Assembly (NCBI GenBank): GCA_002427015.1
Contig: DIPE01000042.1
Span: forward strand, 1-19,465
Direction: 5' to 3'
DNA length: 19,465 nucleotides
Source of the DNA: Firmicutes bacterium UBA5496
GTDB lineage: Bacteria > Bacillota > Proteinivoracia > UBA4975
Below the pieces are notes generated by a model, which was given only the letters and a program-made list of their open reading frames with translations, searched no databases and was not told where the DNA came from. The number at the start of each line of letters is the position of its first letter. The first letter of the stretch is position 1. The translations under genes were made by a program, and so were the position numbers. This document shows, piece by piece, positions 1 through 5,609 of this stretch.

Positions 1-76
1 CCGAACACGGAAGTTAAGCCCTTCAGCGCCGATGGTACTTGGGGAGTTCCCCCTGGGAGAGTAGGCCGTTGCCGGA
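1..76 (+). rRNA. rrf: 5S ribosomal RNA, 3' part
   Basis: The window opens inside a 5S rRNA gene. The stretch begins with the conserved CCGAACACGGAAGTTAAGCC block and continues through the GATGGTACT and GGGAGAGTAGG elements typical of bacterial 5S rRNA helices IV and V. The 5' roughly 40 bases lie outside the window. The 3' end near 76 is estimated from the usual closing helix and cannot be fixed exactly without the 5' strand. It marks the end of an rRNA operon placed directly upstream of the clp region. Confidence 0.95.
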
Positions 77-93
77 TCAAAATAACTTACCTT

Positions 94-121
94 TAATTTT
101 GCTGCATACGCAGCAAAATTA
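94..121 (+). other. Perfect hairpin between 5S rRNA and tRNA-Asn
   Basis: Bases 94-105 and 110-121 pair perfectly over 12 bp around an ATAC loop (core GCTGC/GCAGC flanked by A/T pairs). There is no following T run, and tRNA-Asn starts only four bases later. It may act as a weak or bidirectional terminator, or as a processing signal separating the 5S and tRNA parts of one transcript. The sequence does not decide between these. Confidence 0.5.
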
Positions 122-124
122 TAT

Positions 125-199
125 TCCTCAGTAGCTCAAGGGTAGAGCAACCGGCTGTTAACCGGTAGGTTGTAGGTTCGAATCCTACCTGGGGAGCCA
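125..199 (+). tRNA. tRNA-Asn (anticodon GTT)
   Basis: This is a complete cloverleaf of 75 bases including an encoded CCA end. The acceptor stem TCCTCAG pairs with CTGGGGA with one T-G wobble. The anticodon stem ACCGG/CCGGT closes the loop CTGTTAA, giving anticodon GTT. The T arm carries the standard GGTTCGAATCC. It follows the 5S gene by about 50 bases and is probably co-transcribed with the rRNA operon, since no clear promoter lies between them. Confidence 0.98.
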
Positions 200-209
200 G
201 CACATTCAG

Positions 210-234
210 CCCGGCGGTTTTTCGCCGGGTTTTT
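210..234 (+). terminator. Rho-independent terminator of the rRNA-tRNA operon
   Basis: A 7-bp GC-rich stem (CCCGGCG at 210-216 with CGCCGGG at 223-229) and a 6-base loop are followed directly by five T residues. It lies 10 bases after the tRNA CCA end and closes the stable-RNA transcript. Confidence 0.93.
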
Positions 235-308
235 GCATTGAACATAATCTTGATTACAGTTATCTAACAAACAATAGAATATATTATTTCTGCAGGTATT
301 TTGGCCTT

Positions 309-365
309 TCCCAGCGAAATCTTAGCTAGATGGCAGGCAGCCTAAGAAATAGCTGCCCTCTGGGA
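309..365 (+). ncRNA. Possible structured leader with an H-type pseudoknot
   Basis: In the 210-base gap before the first protein gene, three perfect 6-bp helices can form. An outer helix pairs TCCCAG (309-314) with CTGGGA (360-365). Inside it, TCTTAG (320-325) pairs with CTAAGA (342-347), and GGCAGC (336-341) pairs with GCTGCC (352-357). The two inner helices interlock as an H-type pseudoknot with no base between them at 341/342, which would allow coaxial stacking. I do not recognise a known riboswitch or ribozyme consensus. The rest of the gap (235-308 and 366-430) shows only AT-rich promoter-like sequence. This is inference from pairing alone and may be chance. Confidence 0.3.
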
Positions 366-444
366 TTTTGCGGTATGAATGGGGCATAATTCGTGGACAG
401 GCTTACAAATGTGCATCTGATTTTTTGAGCAGAGGAGACGCTGT

Positions 445-1215
445 ATGGCAGGAAAGCTCAATGAAAAATTCCCGGAAAAAAACAAACAACAATTAAAACC
501 TTATCGGAAAGAAGCGGACTATTCCTATGCTTTGGGCGCATTCCCTACTTATGAGCTCATTCACTCCAAACCGGAAATCGTCCAGAAAGTATTGGTTCAT
601 ACAGATTTTACCGATAGTGAAAAATTGAGACTGCTTTGTGCCCAAAACCATATTCCCTTTGAATTTAATGACAAACTGCTTGCCCGGATAAGCAGCAAGG
701 AGAACTGCTATGCCGCAGGTGTTTTTAATAAGTATCAACCCAAGCTGCGGGAGGATAGACCGCATATAGTCCTGGTCAATCCAGAAAACATGGGGAACCT
801 GGGCACAATTATTCGGACTGCGGTGGGATTCGGCATTTATGATGCTGCAATCATCTTGCCCGCTGCGGATATCTTTGCTCCCAAAACAGTTCGCGCTTCT
901 ATGGGCGCCCTCTTTAAGCTTTCTTTTCAGCTGTATCACAGCTTTGAGGAATACCGGCAACAGTTCTGCCGCCATGAATTCTTCACTTTCATGACAAACG
1001 GGGGGCAAGCATTAAGATTTAAAGAAATTCCCCCAGTTAAGTTATATTCCTTGGTTTTTGGCAATGAAGCCTCAGGATTAGATGATTCATTTTTAAACAT
1101 CGGAACCAGTGTCTATATTCCTCAAACTGCGGATGTGGATTCCTTGAATCTTCCGATTGCAGTGGGAATTGGCATCTATGCTTTTACAAGCATTAACCCG
1201 CCGCAAAGCATGTAA
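445..1215 (+). CDS. TrmH/SpoU-family RNA 2'-O-methyltransferase
   Basis: The product, 256 aa, is probably a cytoplasmic enzyme that transfers a methyl group from S-adenosylmethionine to a ribose 2'-OH in rRNA or tRNA. The three SPOUT signatures are visible: motif 1 around residues 112-124 (NPENMGNLGTIIRT), motif 2 at 204-211 (VFGNEASG), and motif 3 at 231-247 (DSLNLPIAVGIGIY), which build the knotted SAM site. The first 100 residues fit the substrate-binding N-terminal domain of the family but are divergent. The ATG follows an AGAGGAG ribosome site (431-437). It stands alone, between the rRNA operon terminator and a separately promoted gene, behind a leader of unusual structure. A second family member, rlmB, lies at 17375. 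The exact target nucleotide cannot be read from the sequence. Confidence 0.9.
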   Translation: MAGKLNEKFPEKNKQQLKPYRKEADYSYALGAFPTYELIHSKPEIVQKVLVHTDFTDSEKLRLLCAQNHIPFEFNDKLLARISSKENCYAAGVFNKYQPKLREDRPHIVLVNPENMGNLGTIIRTAVGFGIYDAAIILPAADIFAPKTVRASMGALFKLSFQLYHSFEEYRQQFCRHEFFTFMTNGGQALRFKEIPPVKLYSLVFGNEASGLDDSFLNIGTSVYIPQTADVDSLNLPIAVGIGIYAFTSINPPQSM

Positions 1216-1230
1216 ACCATGATTTACAAG

Positions 1231-1259
1231 TTTAATCCTCGCTGCTATCCTGATATACT
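1231..1259 (+). promoter_or_regulatory. Candidate promoter of the putative glycoside hydrolase gene
   Basis: An extended -10 element, TGATATACT (1251-1259), has a weak TTTAAT (1231-1236) 17 bases before the hexamer. The predicted transcript would start about 30 bases before the GTG start codon. The -35 is poor, so the call rests on the TGn-extended -10. Confidence 0.4.
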
Positions 1260-1296
1260 TATGTAGAGTTTAATTATTAGACTGGGAGAGGGCATA

Positions 1297-2562
1297 GTGA
1301 AAAAAACAATTAAAATCGTATTAACCGCTATTGTAGTTGTCTTGGTTGTGGGGTGTGTAGCAACTGCTATTGCCTATCCGTTTATCGGCAAAACCACTCC
1401 ACCTGTAACTGAAAATCCTAATCCGGGTAAGGATCCCGGCAATACGGACAATCCCGGCCAGAAACCTGATCCTCAACCGGAGCCCGAACCGGAACCGGAG
1501 CCCGAACCGGAACCGGAGCCTGCTTTCAAACCGATTCCGCGGCCTCAATATGTCCGGGGCTTATTTCTTACCGGCTATGGCGCCGGCTCCAAAAAATTGC
1601 GGGAACCGATTATAAAACTCCTGCGGGAATCGGAACTCAATTCCCTGGTCATCAATGTCAAGGATGATGCTGGCTATGTCACCCATGGCCGCAGTGAAAT
1701 TCCCCTGGTTATTGAAGCCAAGGCGAATCAAAAACAGTTTGACGCGGAAAGCTTTATGCAGCAGCTTCGGGATGAACAGATTTATCCCATTGCCCGTATA
1801 GTCGTGGCCAAAGATAAACACGTTTGTAAGGTTAAGCCGGATTGGTTTCTGCAGAACGCCGATGGCTCTGTATGGAGGGATAAAAACGACGTTGCCTGGG
1901 CTGATCTCCGCAATAAGGGTTATTGGGATTACCTTTTGGACATTGCTGAGGAAGCTGTCCAGCTTGGGTTCAGAGAAATTCAATTCGACTATATACGCTG
2001 GCCCTCCGGCGGCGACGGCAAAGTAAAAAACATCGTCAATCTTCCCCCCGCCAATACGCGCAGCACCGGCCCTTATGAGCGCAGCGAAATAATAGCCGAA
2101 TTTCTCACTTACGCCAGAGAGCGCCTGGAACCGTTAGGCATCGATGTTTCCGCCGACACCTTTGGCATTATGGGTACCGCCAAAGGCGAGGAAACCGTTG
2201 GCCAGCAGTTAGAATTAATGCTCACCAGCAAAATCCACGCCATCAGCCCCATGATTTATCCGAGTCATTATTGGACAGGCTCTTACGGATTTAAGGTACC
2301 CGATGCGGAACCATACGCCGTCGCTCGTCAGAGCAGTAAAGATCATTTAGATCGCATGGAAGCTGTGAACTCGGAAATTATCATGCGTCCTTGGCTGCAG
2401 GATTTTACCGCTTCATGGGTCAAGGGCTATATTCGCTACGGGGTCAAGGAGATCCATGCCCAGCTGCGGGCTATGGAGGATTTGGGAATTAAAGAATACC
2501 TGTTCTGGAATGCCGGCAACAAATACACCGAGGAAGCCTTCAGAACTTGGAAGTCTAATTGA
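1297..2562 (+). CDS. Membrane-anchored putative glycoside hydrolase (DUF4015-type)
   Basis: The product has 421 aa and starts with GTG after a GGGAGAGG ribosome site. Residues 1-30 form a basic N-terminus plus a long hydrophobic segment. VVGC at 17-20 resembles a lipobox, but hydrophobicity continues past the Cys, so an uncleaved membrane anchor is equally possible. Residues 31-82 are a Pro/Gly/Asp/Glu-rich spacer with a run of Pro-Glu dipeptides (61-75). From about 85 to the end lies a domain matching the putative glycosyl hydrolase family PF13200: RGLFLTGYGAG (87-97), LVINVKDDAGYVTH (117-130), EIQFDYIRWPSGG (227-239) and DVSADTFG (283-290). The family is predicted to be a TIM barrel, and the acidic residues in these motifs are plausible catalytic sites. 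It probably acts on polysaccharide or peptidoglycan outside the cell; the substrate is unknown. Confidence 0.85.
   Translation: MKKTIKIVLTAIVVVLVVGCVATAIAYPFIGKTTPPVTENPNPGKDPGNTDNPGQKPDPQPEPEPEPEPEPEPEPAFKPIPRPQYVRGLFLTGYGAGSKKLREPIIKLLRESELNSLVINVKDDAGYVTHGRSEIPLVIEAKANQKQFDAESFMQQLRDEQIYPIARIVVAKDKHVCKVKPDWFLQNADGSVWRDKNDVAWADLRNKGYWDYLLDIAEEAVQLGFREIQFDYIRWPSGGDGKVKNIVNLPPANTRSTGPYERSEIIAEFLTYARERLEPLGIDVSADTFGIMGTAKGEETVGQQLELMLTSKIHAISPMIYPSHYWTGSYGFKVPDAEPYAVARQSSKDHLDRMEAVNSEIIMRPWLQDFTASWVKGYIRYGVKEIHAQLRAMEDLGIKEYLFWNAGNKYTEEAFRTWKSN
1480..1520 (+). repeat. 18-base tandem repeat encoding Pro-Glu dipeptides
   Basis: The unit GAGCCCGAACCGGAACCG occurs at 1480-1497 and again, identically, at 1498-1515, followed by the start of a third copy. 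It encodes Glu-Pro pairs in the spacer of the surface protein. Because the unit is a multiple of three, copy-number change by slippage would lengthen or shorten the spacer without a frameshift. Confidence 0.9.
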
Positions 2563-2568
2563 TTAAGG

Positions 2569-2600
2569 GAAACCTGCTTATGCGGGTTTCTTTTTTTTTT
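2569..2600 (+). terminator. Rho-independent terminator
   Basis: A 9-bp stem (GAAACCTGC at 2569-2577 with GCGGGTTTC at 2582-2590, one T-G pair) closes a TTAT loop and is followed by ten T residues. It starts six bases after the stop codon of the glycoside-hydrolase-like gene. Confidence 0.95.
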
Positions 2601-2613
2601 ACAGATTCTACTA

Positions 2614-2622
2614 TGGTATAAT
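2614..2622 (+). promoter_or_regulatory. Extended -10 promoter of the acetamidase-family gene
   Basis: TGGTATAAT is a perfect TGn-extended -10. The -35 region falls in the T tract of the preceding terminator and has no good hexamer, as is usual for extended -10 promoters. Transcription would begin near 2629, just before the ribosome site at 2633-2640, giving a leader of about 18 bases. Confidence 0.55.
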
Positions 2623-2646
2623 CCGGGTATGTGGAGGTGGGAACAA

Positions 2647-3534
2647 ATGAAATTAGAAGAAAAGGACAATGTTATCTTCAGCTTTTCTGCCCAGCACAAG
2701 CCAGTGGCAGAGCTTTCTCCGGGAGAGATTTTGGTAGTGGAAACGGCAGATAGTTTCAACGGCCAGGTTCATGAATCGGGCCAAAGTTTGGGGGAAATTG
2801 ACTGGAACAGGGTTACTCCGGCCACTGGCCCCTTCTACATAAACGGCGCAGAACCAGGTGATGCCCTGGAAATCGAAATCCTGGAGGTAAAGACTGCCCA
2901 ACAGGGGGTTTGTGTGTTGGCCCCGGAAACGGGAATGCCGGCCAATGTTAACTCCCCGGAAGCAAAGATTTACGGGCTTGCTGCCAGCAGTATCGTTTTG
3001 GCTGAAGGTCTCAGCGTGCCTGTGCAACCCATGGTTGGCGTAATCGGTGTCGCTCCTCCGGAGGGAGAGATTAGCAATCGACTTCCGGGGAGCCATGGGG
3101 GCAAGTTGTGGGCTAAAGAGATAAAGCCCGGGGCGAAAGTATGCCTACCGGTCTTTCATAAGGGCGCTTTGCTGGCCTTGGGAGACATTCAGCTTCTTCT
3201 TGGGGATGGGGCCATCAGCGGCAGCGGCATCGGCACCAGCGCCGAAGTCAGGTTCAGGGTGGAAGTCATTAAGGGACTGGAACTGGCAGGACCGCGGATA
3301 GCTACCGAGGCTGGCACTTACTTTCTGGCCAGCGCTCCTTCGCTGGCAGAAGCCATGGAGACAGCCTGCCGGGCAGGAGTAGATTATATATCCGAAACAA
3401 CTGGTTTATCCTTTGCTGAAGCTTACATGGCTGCCGGCGCTGTCGGCCAGCTGGGCTTCTGCCAGGCTGTCAGTTCTCCATATATTATCAAATTTTATGT
3501 TCCCCGCTTATTAAAGGTCTTGCAAGGGGAATAA
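2647..3534 (+). CDS. Acetamidase/formamidase family protein
   Basis: The product has 295 aa. I chose the ATG at 2647 because GGAGGTGG (2633-2640) lies six bases before it; an in-frame ATG at 2629 sits at the predicted transcription start and lacks a ribosome site. The protein resembles the FmdA/AmdA family, metal-dependent amidohydrolases that release ammonia from formamide or acetamide. Visible family features are TPATGPFYINGAEPGD (57-72), PGSHGGKLWAKE (147-158), and LPVFHKGALLALGD followed by GDGAISGSG (167-194). No signal peptide is seen, so it is cytoplasmic. Many clostridial members have no tested substrate, so amidase activity is inferred from family only. The gene has its own extended -10 promoter and no terminator of its own; the ctsR -35 element lies inside its last codons. 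Confidence 0.85.
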   Translation: MKLEEKDNVIFSFSAQHKPVAELSPGEILVVETADSFNGQVHESGQSLGEIDWNRVTPATGPFYINGAEPGDALEIEILEVKTAQQGVCVLAPETGMPANVNSPEAKIYGLAASSIVLAEGLSVPVQPMVGVIGVAPPEGEISNRLPGSHGGKLWAKEIKPGAKVCLPVFHKGALLALGDIQLLLGDGAISGSGIGTSAEVRFRVEVIKGLELAGPRIATEAGTYFLASAPSLAEAMETACRAGVDYISETTGLSFAEAYMAAGAVGQLGFCQAVSSPYIIKFYVPRLLKVLQGE

Positions 3535-3548
3535 TACTTGTGTATAAT
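3520..3548 (+). promoter_or_regulatory. Sigma-A-type promoter of ctsR-mcsA-mcsB-clpC
   Basis: TTGCAA (3520-3525) and TATAAT (3543-3548) are separated by 17 bases. The -35 hexamer lies within the 3' end of the acetamidase-family gene. The predicted start near 3555 falls within the CtsR operator. Confidence 0.8.
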
Positions 3549-3551
3549 TAA

Positions 3552-3568
3552 AGTCAAGGATAGTCAAA
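3552..3568 (+). promoter_or_regulatory. CtsR operator
   Basis: Two direct heptads, AGTCAAG (3552-3558) and AGTCAAA (3562-3568), are separated by GAT. This matches the known CtsR box (A/GGTCAAA-NAN-A/GGTCAAA) with one mismatch in the first heptad. It starts four bases after the -10 box and covers the predicted start site, so bound CtsR would block initiation: autoregulation of the operon. Confidence 0.88.
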
Positions 3569-3583
3569 GTCAGGAGGAGGATC

Positions 3584-4042
3584 ATGAATCTCGTTGATAT
3601 CATAGAACTGTATATCAAGACATTGCTGGAAGAGAGCATGGATAATATGGTACTGCTCCGGCGCAATGAGCTGGCCCAGCATTTTGGCTGTGCACCCTCC
3701 CAGATTAACTATGTTATCCAAACCAGGTTTAACCCACAAAGAGGCTATGCCACAGAAAGTCAACGGGGGGGCGGCGGCTATATTCGCCTCATCCGTCTGG
3801 ACCTGGATAAACTGGAGAAGATATTGCCTGTATTGGACGAATTAGGGGAAGAAATCAGCCAGCGCCAGGCTTTGGACTTTCTGCACTGGCTTCATGACCA
3901 AGATTTAATTGATGCCAGAGAGGCCCAGATTATGTCTGCAGTTATGGATAGAAGGGTGCTGAATATCCCGGCGCCGGTCAGAGGCGAATTGCGCTACCGA
4001 ATCCTGTGGGCCATGGTGGAAGCTATTATTAGGGAGGGATAA
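3584..4042 (+). CDS. ctsR: CtsR, repressor of class III heat-shock genes
   Basis: The product, 152 aa, is the usual CtsR length. CtsR is a dimeric cytoplasmic repressor of clp genes that loses DNA binding on heating. The winged helix-turn-helix spans about residues 25-70: a helix pair around LAQHFGCAPSQINYVIQTRF (30-49) and the wing RGGGGYIRL (61-69). In B. subtilis the glycine-rich wing loop senses temperature, and the neighbouring Arg, here R61, is an McsB phosphorylation site. The C-terminal domain (about 75-150) is the dimerisation and ClpC-interaction part. The ATG follows an AGGAGGAGG ribosome site (3572-3580). It is the first gene of the operon, three bases before mcsA's ATG, under its own operator. 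Confidence 0.97.
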   Translation: MNLVDIIELYIKTLLEESMDNMVLLRRNELAQHFGCAPSQINYVIQTRFNPQRGYATESQRGGGGYIRLIRLDLDKLEKILPVLDELGEEISQRQALDFLHWLHDQDLIDAREAQIMSAVMDRRVLNIPAPVRGELRYRILWAMVEAIIREG

Positions 4043-4044
4043 GC

Positions 4045-4521
4045 ATGCTTTGTCAAAACTGTGGCGAACGCGAAGCCAGAATCAGTATTACACAGATTGT
4101 CAACAACAAAAAAACCGAAATTCATCTCTGCCATCAGTGCGCTCACCAGAGCGGCCAGGCAGATTCGGTCTTTGCCCTGCAGAAAATGCTGGCGGGCATG
4201 GTTGACTGGGGTTCTGATGCGGCTGGCAAAGGCAAATCCTGTCCCGGCTGCGGCCTGACAGAGATGGAATTGCGTCAAAGGGGACGTTTTGGCTGCGGCC
4301 AGTGTTACCAGACTTGGGCGCCCTTGGTCAATACGATTATCGGCCGGGTTCAGGGCAGAACCGCCCATACCGGCAAAATACCCCTTAGCGCCGGCGAACG
4401 GGCTCGGGCCCAGAGGGAAATGGGTGAGCTCAAGGAAAAACTTCAGGCCGCTGTCAGAGAAGAGCGCTTTGAAGATGCCGCCAAGCTCCGGGACCGCATT
4501 CGCGGCCTCCAAAAGGATTAA
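4045..4521 (+). CDS. mcsA: McsA, zinc-finger activator of the McsB arginine kinase
   Basis: The product has 158 aa. McsA binds and activates McsB and helps steer CtsR to ClpCP. Four CxxC pairs are visible: C3/C6, C29/C32, C66/C69 and C84/C87, forming two zinc-binding modules. The C-terminal part (about 122-157) is a UVR-type helical motif with KEKLQAAVREERFEDAAKLR, the element that contacts partner proteins in this family. It starts two bases after the ctsR stop codon, preceded by AGGGAGGG, so translation of the two genes is probably coupled. Confidence 0.96.
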   Translation: MLCQNCGEREARISITQIVNNKKTEIHLCHQCAHQSGQADSVFALQKMLAGMVDWGSDAAGKGKSCPGCGLTEMELRQRGRFGCGQCYQTWAPLVNTIIGRVQGRTAHTGKIPLSAGERARAQREMGELKEKLQAAVREERFEDAAKLRDRIRGLQKD

Positions 4522-4535
4522 GGGGGGACAGGTTT

Positions 4536-5591
4536 ATGAGTCTGGATAATTTCCTTAAGCAATCACTGAGTCGATGGATGGCCGGGAACGGTCCCAATAA
4601 TTCCGTGGCCATCAGCTCAAGAGTGCGCCTGGCCCGAAACCTGCCGGAATATCCGTTTCCCGGCCAGGCTTCACCTTCCCAGCTGGAAGAGGTGGAGCAG
4701 AAAATTCGCCGCTGGTGGAATACCGGCGGGCTTGAACCCCTGGGCGCCACTGACTATATTTCAATCAAAGACATTCCGGAAAACGAGCGTCTGGCCTTGG
4801 CAGACAAGCACTTAATCAGCCCGAAACTGGCCGGGCAGGGATACGGGGGCGTCCTGCTCAACAAGGATGAATCGGTAAGTGTCATGGTCAATGAGGAAGA
4901 CCACCTGCGGATTCAGTCTCTTTTGCCCGGGTCCCAGCTTAAAGAAGCCTGGGATTTGGCCAGCCAGGTGGATGATCTCTTTGATGCGGGCTTTGGCTAC
5001 GCCTGGTCTCCCCATACCGGCTACCTGACTTGTTGTCCCACTAATGTGGGCACCGGCATGCGCGCATCGATAATGCTCCACCTGCCCGGCCTGGCCTTTA
5101 GCGGCCAGCTGGCCATGGTATTGGGCACAATCTCCAAGGTGGGAATTATGGTCCGGGGCATGTTTGGCGAGGGTTCAGAGGCCCAGGGCAATATTTATCA
5201 GATTTCCAATCAAATTACTTTAGGGCAAAGAGAAGAAGATATCATTGAAGCCCTCAACCGGGTAACTGGCCAGGTCATTGACCAGGAATCGGACGCCCGC
5301 AAAAGGCTGGCGGAAACCGATAATCTCGCCCTGCGGGACAAAGTGTGGCGTGCCTATGGAATCTTGGCTAATGCCAGGGTGATTGCTTCCAGCGAAGCTA
5401 TGGAGTATATATCCTTGCTGCGCTTAGGATTAGACTTGAACATTATCCAGGGGCTTAATCCCCGTATTTTACAGGAACTGCTGGTCTTTGCCCAGCCAGG
5501 CTACTTGCAGAAGATATTTAACCAAGTTTTGCCCCCCCGGGAACGGGATGTCAAACGGGCAGAACTGATTCGCGAATTAGTAAAGAAATAA
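4536..5591 (+). CDS. mcsB: McsB, protein-arginine kinase
   Basis: The product has 351 aa, the normal length. McsB belongs to the phosphagen kinase fold and phosphorylates arginine side chains on CtsR and damaged proteins, marking them for ClpCP. Visible features are ISSRVRLARNLP (27-38), NEEDHLRIQ (119-127), a CPTNVGTGMRAS block (167-178) with Cys167 at the position of the catalytic Cys of B. subtilis McsB, and VRGMFGEGSEAQGNIYQISN (206-225). The C-terminal domain carries RDVKRA (337-342), the RDxxRA phospho-arginine allosteric site. All key residues appear present, so the enzyme should be active. It sits 14 bases after mcsA, behind a G-rich ribosome site (AGGGGGG). Confidence 0.97.
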   Translation: MSLDNFLKQSLSRWMAGNGPNNSVAISSRVRLARNLPEYPFPGQASPSQLEEVEQKIRRWWNTGGLEPLGATDYISIKDIPENERLALADKHLISPKLAGQGYGGVLLNKDESVSVMVNEEDHLRIQSLLPGSQLKEAWDLASQVDDLFDAGFGYAWSPHTGYLTCCPTNVGTGMRASIMLHLPGLAFSGQLAMVLGTISKVGIMVRGMFGEGSEAQGNIYQISNQITLGQREEDIIEALNRVTGQVIDQESDARKRLAETDNLALRDKVWRAYGILANARVIASSEAMEYISLLRLGLDLNIIQGLNPRILQELLVFAQPGYLQKIFNQVLPPRERDVKRAELIRELVKK

Positions 5592-5609
5592 TGAATGGGA
5601 GGCGAAAAT

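Noticed and set aside
250..285. Promoter-like elements (TTGATT with TAGAAT at 19 bases, or TATATT) before the first methyltransferase gene
   Set aside because: Spacing or hexamers are poor in this AT-rich stretch, so I could not settle on one promoter.
2629..2646. Longer start (ATG at 2629) for the acetamidase-family gene
   Set aside because: It coincides with the predicted transcription start and its codons overlap the ribosome site that serves the ATG at 2647.
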